NCBI RefSeq assembly: GCF_964186625.1
Contig: NZ_OZ075108.1
Span: 744,001 to 808,000, forward strand
Source: Asticcacaulis sp. MM231
GTDB taxonomy: Bacteria; Pseudomonadota; Alphaproteobacteria; Caulobacterales; Caulobacteraceae
Reading direction: 5' to 3'
Length of the DNA: 64,000 bases
The first letter of the stretch is position 1. Each line of letters starts with the position of its first letter. Shown piece by piece: positions 44,831 through 52,633 of the stretch. The translations under genes were made by a program, and so were the position numbers. Under the pieces are notes generated by a model that saw nothing but the letters and a program-made list of their open reading frames with translations, made no database searches and was not told where the DNA came from.

Positions 44831-45796
44831 GTGCTGACACTGCACACACAAGGACATCACGTCACCGCCGGACCTGAAAGTTTCAGTCCTGCGGTCACAT
44901 GGCTCGATCTTTACAATCCAACCCGCGATGAAGAACTGCGCCTCGAAGGTCACCTCGGCGTCTTTTTACCGACGCGCGAGGACATGGCCGAAATCGAGGC
45001 GTCGAGCCGGCTCTATCTGGAAGATGGCGCGGCCTTCATGACCGCGCAGGTCGCCTTTTTCGGCGGCGAGGCACAGCTTCAGTCCGGGCCTGTCACCTTT
45101 GTGCTGGTGGGGGGGCGTCTGGTCACCATCCGCTATATCCAGCCGGCGTCTTTCAAGATCTTCAGCGATCACATCGAGAAGCAGCCTGCGATGTGCGTCG
45201 ACGGACCGACCACCTTTCTCAACCTGCTTGATATCATCATCGACCGCACCGCCGACCTGATCGAGAAGACGAGCCACGGCATCGATGAACTGTCGAAATC
45301 GATCTTCACCACAAAGCGCAAGACCAAGCTCGAAGACGTGCTGATCCGTCTTGGCGGCGCGCAGAACGATATCGTCAAGATTTGCGATTCGCTGGTCTCG
45401 CTAACCCGGCTGACGGTTTTCGCGGCGGGGCTTGAACGTCCGGTGGTGGGGGTGAAAAACAGCGCCGGCCTGCGTGATTATCACGACCGCCTGCTTACGA
45501 TGAGTCAGGATGTCGCCTCGCTGAGCGATCACGCCACCTATGTGTCGGGCAATATCGCCTTCCTGCTTGATGCGGCGCTGGGCCTGATCAATGTCGAGCA
45601 GAACCTGATCGTCAAGGTGATTTCGATCGTGTCGGTCATCTTCATGCCGCTGACCCTGATCGCCAGCATCTACGGCATGAATTTCGATGTCATGCCGTTC
45701 CTGCACCAGAAATACGCCTTTGAGACGGTGTGCGTCATCATGGTGCTGATCACGGTCGCGCTACTTGGTCTTTTCAAGAATAAGCGCTGGATTTAG
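44831..45796 (+). CDS. corA: CorA-family magnesium transporter
   Basis: A 321-residue protein with a large N-terminal cytoplasmic domain (TWLDLYNPTRDEE near the start) and two C-terminal membrane helices. The selectivity signature YGMN is intact in IASIYGMNFDVMPF, and the second helix reads TVCVIMVLITVALLGLF followed by basic KNKRW. It imports Mg2+ (or exports/imports other divalent cations). Start GTG 44831 with GAGGGGC upstream. Convergent with the Zur gene. Confidence 0.94.
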   Translation: MLTLHTQGHHVTAGPESFSPAVTWLDLYNPTRDEELRLEGHLGVFLPTREDMAEIEASSRLYLEDGAAFMTAQVAFFGGEAQLQSGPVTFVLVGGRLVTIRYIQPASFKIFSDHIEKQPAMCVDGPTTFLNLLDIIIDRTADLIEKTSHGIDELSKSIFTTKRKTKLEDVLIRLGGAQNDIVKICDSLVSLTRLTVFAAGLERPVVGVKNSAGLRDYHDRLLTMSQDVASLSDHATYVSGNIAFLLDAALGLINVEQNLIVKVISIVSVIFMPLTLIASIYGMNFDVMPFLHQKYAFETVCVIMVLITVALLGLFKNKRWI

Positions 45797-45838
45797 GGCG
45801 TGTCGAGGTGGGCGGTCTGGTGGCGGGCTGCCCTCAGC

Positions 45839-46336
45839 CTAACGGTTGGCCTGGCAGGCGTTGCACAGGCCGCGCGCTTCCAGCGTGATGTGATTGACCT
45901 TGAAGCCGGTCTTGGCGGCGCTGGCCTTGATTTCCAGCACATTAGGAATGGCGATTTCCTCGCTCTGGCCGCAACATTCGCACAACAGGAAGCCGGCTGT
46001 GTGCCCAAAACGAGAGTGCCGATCATGGGTATCACAGGCCACGAAGGCGTTGAGGCTTTCGATGCGGTGGATCAGGCCCATCTGCTCCAGAAAGCTGAGC
46101 GCGCGATAGACGGTAGGGGGCTTGGCCGCGCCATCGGGATGGAAGCGATCGATGACATCATAGGCCTTGATCGGCGCATTGGCCTCAAGGATCAATTCAT
46201 AGGTGCGCAGGCGCGACGACGTCATGCGCTCACCGGCCTCTACACACAGGGCCTGAGCTTCCTCAAGCCTGACCGCACGGGCGTCGGACTTAAGGTGATG
46301 GTCGTGATCGTGTGTGTGTTCGCAAGCGTGGCTCAT
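45839..46336 (-). CDS. zur: Fur-family regulator, Zur type
   Basis: A 165-residue zinc-responsive repressor. A His-rich leader (HACEHTHDHDHH) is followed by a winged helix with SSRLRTYELILEA and TVYRALSFLEQMGLIHR, and then the metal-binding half with FVACDTHDRHSRFGHTAGF, the structural zinc pair CECC and a final CNAC. This pattern fits Zur more than Fur. It is divergent from a TonB receptor gene, with two palindromes between them. ATG 46334-46336 is used; the frame opens 19 codons earlier. Zur typically represses its targets when zinc is high. Confidence 0.88.
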   Translation of the reverse strand: MSHACEHTHDHDHHLKSDARAVRLEEAQALCVEAGERMTSSRLRTYELILEANAPIKAYDVIDRFHPDGAAKPPTVYRALSFLEQMGLIHRIESLNAFVACDTHDRHSRFGHTAGFLLCECCGQSEEIAIPNVLEIKASAAKTGFKVNHITLEARGLCNACQANR

Positions 46337-46403
46337 GCTGATTAAGGTAAGAGGACTCGTGCCATTTCGCAAGTCATCGCAGAAAAACGACATAATGGTG
46401 CGT

Positions 46404-46417
46404 AATGGTATAACATT
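46404..46417. promoter_or_regulatory. candidate Zur operator 1
   Basis: AATGGTATAACATT, an inverted repeat (12 of 14 positions) of the AATGTTATA-type seen at alphaproteobacterial Zur sites, in the zur/receptor divergent region. Confidence 0.6.
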
Positions 46418-46430
46418 CGGCTTGACCTAA

Positions 46431-46448
46431 GTTATATTATTACATAAC
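46431..46448. promoter_or_regulatory. candidate Zur operator 2
   Basis: GTTATATTATTACATAAC, an imperfect palindrome (14 of 18 positions) 45 bases before the receptor start, likely overlapping its promoter. Either site could control both genes. Confidence 0.5.
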
Positions 46449-46492
46449 AAATGCCGCATCGCACCATTCTGGTCATGATCTGAGGTCTCCGC

Positions 46493-48493
46493 ATGTCCGC
46501 TTACAAAACCCTTCTTCTAGGCAGCTTTTCCCTTCTGGCGCTCAGCAGCACTGCTCACGCTCAGGATGCCGCCCCCGCTAACGATAAGCCGACAGAGGTG
46601 GTCATCACCGGCTCGGGCTACAAGATCAACAAGGACGCGCTGATGTCGCACGTCGATATCCTGACGCGCGACCAGATCGACCAGAAGCCGGCGCAAGGGC
46701 TGGGCGACATGCTGGCCTACCTGCCGGGCATCCGTTCATCGAGCTTTTCGCCTGGCGCCAGCCGTCCGATTATCCGCGGCCTCGAAGGCTTCCGCGTCCT
46801 GGTGCTGAACAACGGCATGGGCATGGTCGATGTGTCGGCCCTGTCGCAGGATCACGCCGTGCCGAGCGACCCGACCGAAGCCCGCCGTATCGAAGTGCTC
46901 CGCGGACCGTCGGCGCTCGCATATGGCGGTAACGCTATCGGTGGCGTGGTCAACGTCATCGATGATCGTATTCCGACGCAAGCGCCGGCCAAGGGCTATG
47001 AGGGCACCGTCGCGCTGCAGGGCTCGACAGTTGACGAGGGACTGCAGGGCGCTTTCAATATCAAGGCCGGCAAGGGGCCGTGGATCTTCACCTTCGATGC
47101 CTTCGATCACAAGACCAAGGACTACAACACCCCGGTGCCGCCGCAGCTTCTGAGCTACAGCGAGGCCGCCGGTGAGGCGCCTGACACGCGCAGCAAGCAG
47201 ACCAATTCGGCGCAGGACATGCGCAATATCGGGGCTGGCGTCTCCTATGTCGGTGATTTTGGCTTTGCCGGCGTCAGCTACAAGGATACCGACTACACCT
47301 ACGGCACGGCCATCGAGCAGGACGTCAATATCAAGCTGCACCAGGAGCGCTGGGACGCCCGCGCCGGTATCAATCTCAACTGGCTCGGATTCAACCGCCT
47401 GGATGCGTCGGCCGGCTATTCCGACTATAACCATGCCGAATATGAAGGCGCTGATATCGGTACGCAGTTCCTGTCGAAAGGCGAGGAGTTCCGCGCCGCC
47501 CTGGTGCGTGACGGCCAGGGTAAGGTCAGCGGCACGGTCGGCATCAGCGCCCTGAAGCGCGATTTCGAGGCCATCGGCGAAGAGGCCTTCGTGCCCTCGA
47601 CCACCACCAAGCAGAACGGTCTGTTCAGCCAGTATCGCTACGATTCCGGTCAGTGGGGCGTCGAAGGCGGCGCGCGGGTCGATCAGACCTCGATCACCTC
47701 GAACGAAACCGGCTTTGATCGCGATTTTGATACCGTGTCGGCCTCGCTCGGCAGCTTCTATCGCCCGTCGGCGCACACCTTTGTTGGGCTGAGCCTGACG
47801 CGGTCCGAACGCGCACCGGCTGATGTCGAACTGCTGGCCAATGGCCCGCATGCCGCCACCGGACAGTTCATCATCGGCAATCCCGATTTCAAAACCGAGG
47901 TCGGCTACAGCCTGGAACTGACGGGTCACCTGATGTCGTCGGAAAACCAGCGCTTCAGCCTGGATGCCCATGTCTACACCAGCCACTTCGACAATTTCAT
48001 CGACCTGCGCGACACAGGCACGACCGAGGACGACATGCCGGTCTTCCAGTACGTCCAGACCAATGCCGATATCTACGGTCTCGAACTGGAGGGCAATGCG
48101 CGTCTGGGCCAGCGCTGGGGACAGGCCTTCAACCTGAACCTCGCCTATGACTATACCCATGGCGACACCGACATTGGACCTGTGGTGCGTATCCCGCCGC
48201 AGGCCCTGACACTCAAGCTGGAAAGCAAGGGCGGCGCGTGGGCTTCCTACGCCGAGGTTCGCACGGTCGATGCGCGTAAATCGCGCCTGGGCACCTTCGA
48301 GACGGCGACTGAGGGCTATACCACGGTCAATGTCTTCACCTCCTACAAGCTGCCGGAAACCCCGAACGTGTCGCTGTTCGCTGAGGTGCGTAATCTGGGC
48401 GACGTCGAGATGCGAGAAGCCACTTCGTCGACCAAGGATGCGGTGGTCGAGCCGGGTCGCAACCTGCGCGTCGGTCTGGTCTATAACTTCTGA
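46493..48493 (+). CDS. TonB-dependent receptor, probable zinc receptor (ZnuD-like)
   Basis: A 666-residue outer-membrane receptor. Signal peptide (to AHAQ-DAA), a TonB-box-like TEVVITGSG, a plug with GASRPIIRGLEGFRVLVLNNG and VLRGPSALAYGGNAIGGVVN, and a barrel ending in a Phe (VGLVYNF). The length and plug motifs resemble ZnuD-type receptors. Its divergent pairing with a Zur gene and the palindromes between them indicate zinc-regulated uptake across the outer membrane. The ligand is inferred from context only. A SapC-family gene follows after 176 bases. Confidence 0.87.
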   Translation: MSAYKTLLLGSFSLLALSSTAHAQDAAPANDKPTEVVITGSGYKINKDALMSHVDILTRDQIDQKPAQGLGDMLAYLPGIRSSSFSPGASRPIIRGLEGFRVLVLNNGMGMVDVSALSQDHAVPSDPTEARRIEVLRGPSALAYGGNAIGGVVNVIDDRIPTQAPAKGYEGTVALQGSTVDEGLQGAFNIKAGKGPWIFTFDAFDHKTKDYNTPVPPQLLSYSEAAGEAPDTRSKQTNSAQDMRNIGAGVSYVGDFGFAGVSYKDTDYTYGTAIEQDVNIKLHQERWDARAGINLNWLGFNRLDASAGYSDYNHAEYEGADIGTQFLSKGEEFRAALVRDGQGKVSGTVGISALKRDFEAIGEEAFVPSTTTKQNGLFSQYRYDSGQWGVEGGARVDQTSITSNETGFDRDFDTVSASLGSFYRPSAHTFVGLSLTRSERAPADVELLANGPHAATGQFIIGNPDFKTEVGYSLELTGHLMSSENQRFSLDAHVYTSHFDNFIDLRDTGTTEDDMPVFQYVQTNADIYGLELEGNARLGQRWGQAFNLNLAYDYTHGDTDIGPVVRIPPQALTLKLESKGGAWASYAEVRTVDARKSRLGTFETATEGYTTVNVFTSYKLPETPNVSLFAEVRNLGDVEMREATSSTKDAVVEPGRNLRVGLVYNF

Positions 48494-48669
48494 TCGTAGA
48501 GAGGCGAGGGGAAGCACACGCCTTCCTCCGCCCCAAAACGGTACAGACACACGCCGAAAACAGAAAAAATACCGGCCCGCTCGCCTATACAGTCACGGCG
48601 CTTGCCGGAAACAATCCGTTGGGCTAGAAGCGAAGTTCCTTTTTACTCCAGCCCTCTAGTAAAGCGACC

Positions 48670-49458
48670 ATGGCACAAGAACAAACCAACGATGCGACGC
48701 TCACCGGAAACGTCCTTTTCTACAAATCCCCTGAACCGCTGAGCCCTGAAGCTCACGCCGCCATGGGTATCAAAGCGATCTCGTCGCCGCATGGCTTCGT
48801 GGCTGAAACCAATGTTGTGCCGCTGACCGTGGCCGAATTCCCGGCGGCTTCCTTAAGCTTCCCGATCGTCTTCATCGGTGAAAACTACATGCCGGTCGCA
48901 GCCATGGGCCTTTCCGCCGGCCAGAACGTGTTCGTGTCGGCTGAAGGCAGCTTCAAGCCCGACGCCTACCTGCCGGCCTTCGCCCGCCGCTATCCGTTCG
49001 TCTTCGCCAATGACGAAGGCCAGGAGCGCATGATCCTGTGCGTCGATACCGGCGCTGCCATGGTGGCTGCCTCCAACCCAGACGTGCCCTTCTTTGAAAA
49101 CGGCAAGGCCACGCCTTACGTCGAGAACGCCATGCAGTTCTGTTCGGATTTCGAAAACGAGCGCCGTCGCACGGAGTCCTTCGTGGGTCTCCTGCGCGAA
49201 CTGGACCTGCTGGCTGCACGCGAAACCCTTTATCGCCCGCAAAATCCGGACGGTACGCCGGGTGAGCCGCAAAAGATCGCCGAATACTTCGCAGTCGACG
49301 AGAAGAAGCTGGGCGAACTGTCCGGCGACAAACTGGTCGAACTTCGCGACAACGGCGCCCTGACCCACATCTACGCCCACCTGAACTCCCTTCTGGCCTG
49401 GGACAAGCTGATCGCCATGACGATTGAGCGCAACGCCGCGGCGCCGGTCGCCAACTAA
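48670..49458 (+). CDS. SapC family protein
   Basis: A 262-residue soluble protein of the SapC family (PF07277): VVPLTVAEFPAASLSFPIVF near the start, then ARRYPFVFAND, VDTGAAMVAA, and an acidic late part (ELDLLAARETLY, then LAWDKLIAM). The family was named after a Campylobacter S-layer locus but is widespread in Caulobacterales, often near TonB-dependent receptors, as here. Function is unknown. No signal peptide. ATG 48670 follows a short gap, and a strong terminator follows. Confidence 0.88.
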   Translation: MAQEQTNDATLTGNVLFYKSPEPLSPEAHAAMGIKAISSPHGFVAETNVVPLTVAEFPAASLSFPIVFIGENYMPVAAMGLSAGQNVFVSAEGSFKPDAYLPAFARRYPFVFANDEGQERMILCVDTGAAMVAASNPDVPFFENGKATPYVENAMQFCSDFENERRRTESFVGLLRELDLLAARETLYRPQNPDGTPGEPQKIAEYFAVDEKKLGELSGDKLVELRDNGALTHIYAHLNSLLAWDKLIAMTIERNAAAPVAN

Positions 49459-49479
49459 GCTTTATGGCTTCGTGAAATG

Positions 49480-49513
49480 AAAAAGCTCCGGATGAAAGTC
49501 CGGAGCTTTTTTT
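49480..49513 (+). terminator. sapC terminator
   Basis: AAAGCTCCGG, loop ATGAAAGT, CCGGAGC, then seven T. The core is identical to the terminator at 365-391. Confidence 0.9.
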
Positions 49514-49545
49514 ATGGTTTCGAGCGGATGGCTAAGTCGTAAGGA

Positions 49546-49959
49546 CTATTCCACAGGCGCCTTCGGCAGCCTTTGAAACACCGACCGCGTCAGGCAGGAA
49601 AACACCAGACGACCGGCTTCATCGAGCACGTCGTTCTGCGCAATGACCACGCCCTTGGTATCGCCCACGGCATCCTTGCCCATGACGGTCAGGCGACCGC
49701 GCAAGAGTTCGCCTGGCGGCGGATTGCGCGACCAGCGCAAGGCATCGACCGCCAGGCGCTTGGTTTGCGGCCAGTTCGACGCGGCTTCGGTTTCCAGCTT
49801 CGACCACAGGGCGAACAAAAGCGCGTCGGGCACGCCATCGGCCGGGTCCCAGCTTGGCGCGTAGGATTTGCAGAAGGCCGCCAGTTCCTCTTCGGATATG
49901 ACACCTGCGCCGATGGAAACGCTCTGGCCGATATACAAATCGTCGAAGGCTGCGGGCAT
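49546..49959 (-). CDS. MaoC-like hotdog-fold protein
   Basis: A 137-residue protein (144 from a TTG at 49980) that looks like a MaoC-type dehydratase: FDDLYIGQSVSIGAGVISEEE is the usual entry strand, followed by FCKSYAPSWDPADG (close to the MaoC FA-xxDxxPxH helix, but the catalytic DxH is not evident), then GLRWxR-like ALRWSRNPPPGE and LTVMGKDAV. It lacks the clear catalytic His, so it may only bind acyl groups. The 3' end is downstream of the sapC terminator. Confidence 0.65.
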   Translation of the reverse strand: MPAAFDDLYIGQSVSIGAGVISEEELAAFCKSYAPSWDPADGVPDALLFALWSKLETEAASNWPQTKRLAVDALRWSRNPPPGELLRGRLTVMGKDAVGDTKGVVIAQNDVLDEAGRLVFSCLTRSVFQRLPKAPVE

Positions 49960-50125
49960 GACGGGATATTCCAGATTCAATCTAAGGAGGCCTTGTCATA
50001 AACCGACTTGGGCGTGATATCAAACACCAAAAATTGCGTTATATGTGTGGCGCTTAACGCCATGTCACTGTTGATTAATCACCGGGCCTATGGTTTGGTT
50101 CGTGACGCTCCCGTGCAGGAAAACC

Positions 50126-51340
50126 ATGAGTACGCCCGATCCGCTGAACATCATTGAGGATGAGCCCTATCAGGGGCTCTATCGCGGTGCGTCACCGGCC
50201 CTGACCTCGGTCGACGGTCGCTTGCCCGACCGTTTCGACCTGGCGGAAATTCTCAGGACGACGCGCGAATCCATGGGGTTGTCGCTCGACAAGGTGTCGG
50301 ATATCACCCGCGTGCGCCGTGCCTATCTCGAAGCCTTCGAGCAGGCGGCCTATGATGTGCTGCCGCCGCGCGCCTTCGCCATCGGCTACGTCAAGGCCTA
50401 TGCCAAGGCGCTGGGGCTCGATGAAGAGACCCTGGCCGATATGTACAAGCGCGAGGTCACCGACGCCAGCGTGCGTCTCCATGCGCCGTCTGGTGCCTCG
50501 CTCGAAGACGTGAAACCCAACTACCGGCTCTATATCGGGGCGGCGCTTAGCCTGGTGGCGGCGGTGGTGATCTGGAATGTGGTGCAGCGCCAGCCGAATC
50601 TGAGCTTTGGCCATCGTGAGCATGAGGCGGCGTTCGGCAATGCGTCGTGGGCGCAGGGTGTGCCCAACATGCTCAACGGGACGATCTTCGTGTCGCAGCC
50701 CCTGCCGGCACCGCGAGATCAGGATGTACCGGCCCCCTACGTGACCCCGGGTTTAGAGGAAGGTTTTGCCTCGATCGAAGCGGCGAGAAATTCCAGTTCG
50801 GCCGCGCCGGTGCCGGTGTCGGATGTGCTGCAGATGCGCAAGGCGTTTAATCCGCGCGGGGCGATCTATGGGGCGCCGCCGGAAAATTCGTCGGTCACCC
50901 TGCAGGCCACCAAGACGGTCAATCTGGTGGTGCGCAGCCCGGAGGGTACGGTCTATTTCGCGCATTCGATCGGCGCCGGTGAGGCCTATCGCCTGCCGGC
51001 CGCCGATCAGCAGAACCTGCTCATCGATGTCTCCGATATCAACGCCTTTGAGATCTATTATAACGGCGAATATGCCGGCGCCATGGAGGCGGTGGTGACG
51101 CCGGTCGGCAAGCTCAATGCCCGTGCCGCCCAGCTTTCGAGCGTGCTCGATCAGCGTCAGGCCCAGGCCGGACAGGTGGTGGGTGCGCCCGTGGCCACTA
51201 CTCAAACAAGGATCGCCCCCCTCACGGCTAACAAGCCGAGCGGGCCTATTCCCTACCTGCCGAGTCAGCGACCGGCGGCTGTGCCTGCGCCTGCGGAACC
51301 GTCCTCTGCTGCGGCATCGGCATCCGTCAGCCAACCGTAA
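50126..51340 (+). CDS. RodZ-like HTH protein with C-terminal DUF4115
   Basis: A 404-residue protein. A cytoplasmic HTH domain (about 30-110, FDLAEILRTTRESMGLSLDK, then FAIGYVKAYAKALGLDE) is followed by a membrane helix (YIGAALSLVAAVVIWNVV), a long linker, and the DUF4115 beta domain (VNLVVRSPEGTVYFAH, FEIYYNGEYAGAMEA). This is the RodZ architecture: a membrane anchor for the MreB cytoskeleton in rod-shaped bacteria. The end is Pro/Ala-rich. ATG 50126 has a GGA upstream; the frame opens 12 codons earlier. ispG follows, the order rodZ-ispG also being found in other Proteobacteria. Confidence 0.88.
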   Translation: MSTPDPLNIIEDEPYQGLYRGASPALTSVDGRLPDRFDLAEILRTTRESMGLSLDKVSDITRVRRAYLEAFEQAAYDVLPPRAFAIGYVKAYAKALGLDEETLADMYKREVTDASVRLHAPSGASLEDVKPNYRLYIGAALSLVAAVVIWNVVQRQPNLSFGHREHEAAFGNASWAQGVPNMLNGTIFVSQPLPAPRDQDVPAPYVTPGLEEGFASIEAARNSSSAAPVPVSDVLQMRKAFNPRGAIYGAPPENSSVTLQATKTVNLVVRSPEGTVYFAHSIGAGEAYRLPAADQQNLLIDVSDINAFEIYYNGEYAGAMEAVVTPVGKLNARAAQLSSVLDQRQAQAGQVVGAPVATTQTRIAPLTANKPSGPIPYLPSQRPAAVPAPAEPSSAAASASVSQP

Positions 51341-51440
51341 TATTATTTGAAAATACGGTTGTGACGTGAGGCCCGCGTGCTGATATAAGAATTTCCGGCT
51401 GCAAGCCGGCAAGCACGCCCAGTAACTGGTATATGTGCGC

Positions 51441-51477
51441 CCGAGCCGTTGCGAGGAGCCTCGCGGCGCTTGAGCGC
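51441..51477 (-). repeat. 37-nt double-hairpin motif, copy 2 (inverted)
   Basis: CCGAGCCGTTGCGAGGAGCC and TCGCGGCGCTTGAGCGC. It equals the reverse complement of 23108-23144 at 36 of 37 positions. It lies 34 bases before ispG, in its leader. Hairpins GCGAGG/CCTCGC and GCGCT/AGCGC are perfect. Confidence 0.65.
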
Positions 51478-51510
51478 GCGATGAACATCGCGATATAAAA
51501 GAGCTTACCT

Positions 51511-52633
51511 ATGGATTCCCATCATCCTGACGACCGTAACCACACCCATGTGAGGCCGTGGCGCGCCATTGAGCGCCGAAAGAGCCGTCAGATCATGGTG
51601 GGCAAGGTGGCCGTCGGCGGTAATGCGCCGATCACGGTGCAATCCATGACCAACACCCTGACGTCCGATCCGCAGGCGACCTTGCGCCAGATCGCGGCCA
51701 TGGAAGAGGCCGGCGCCGATATCGTGCGCGTGTCGTGCCCGGACGTCGAATTCGACCCACGCGCTCAAGACGATCGTCGAAAATGCCAATGTGCCGATCG
51801 TGGCGGATATCCACTTCCACTACAAGCGCGCCATTGAGGCCGCCAAGGCCGGCGCCGCCTGCCTGCGCATCAATCCGGGCAATATCGGTTCGGCCGATCG
51901 CGTCAAAGAGGTCATTCAGGCCGCCAAGGATTACGGCTGCTCGATGCGCATCGGCGTCAATGCCGGCTCGCTTGAAAAAGACCTGATGGAAAAGTACGGC
52001 GAGCCGTGCCCCGAAGCCATGGTCGAGAGCGCCCTTTACCACGCCAATATCCTGCGCGACCACGATTTCCACGAATTCAAGATTTCGGTTAAGGCGTCAG
52101 ACGTCTTCCTGACCGTGGCGGCCTATAACCAGCTTGCCGATGCCATCGATTGCCCTTTGCACATCGGCGTCACCGAGGCGGGGCCGCTGCGCAGCGGCAC
52201 CATCCGCTCGGCTATCGGCCTTGGCAATCTGCTGTGGGCCGGTATCGGCGATACGCTGCGGGTGTCGCTGGCCGCCGATCCGGTCGAGGAAATCAAGGTC
52301 GGGTTCGATCTGCTGAAATCGCTCGGTCTGCGCCATCGCGGCGTCAATATCATCGCCTGTCCGTCCTGCGCGCGTCAGGGTTTTAACGTCATCGAGACGG
52401 TGGCCAAGCTGGAAGAGCGGCTTGCCCATATCGCCAAGCCGATGTCGCTGTCGATTATCGGCTGTGTCGTCAATGGTCCGGGCGAGGCGCTCTATACCGA
52501 TGTCGGCTTTACCGGCGGCGGGGCAGGGGCCGGCATGGTCTATGTTGGCGGCAAGCCGGATCACAAGCTGAGCAATGCCGACATGATCGAGCATATTGTC
52601 GGCATGGTTGAGGACCACGCCGAGAAGTTGTAA
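51511..52633 (+). CDS. ispG: 4-hydroxy-3-methylbut-2-enyl diphosphate synthase, frame broken as sequenced
   Basis: The first frame (51511 onward) encodes the N-terminal barrel up to VSCPDVE; the rest, from [20 protein letters not shown], lies in another frame. Removing one T in GAATTCGACC (about 51749-51754) gives CPDVESTHAL, exactly the expected family sequence, and a product of about 373 residues. The N-terminal [14 protein letters not shown], the metal/substrate site ([12 protein letters not shown]) and the [4Fe-4S] cluster cysteines (CPSCARQG and [11 protein letters not shown]) are all present. IspG makes HMBPP in the MEP isoprenoid pathway and is essential, so a true break is unlikely. 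The repaired site is GANTC. Confidence 0.93.
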
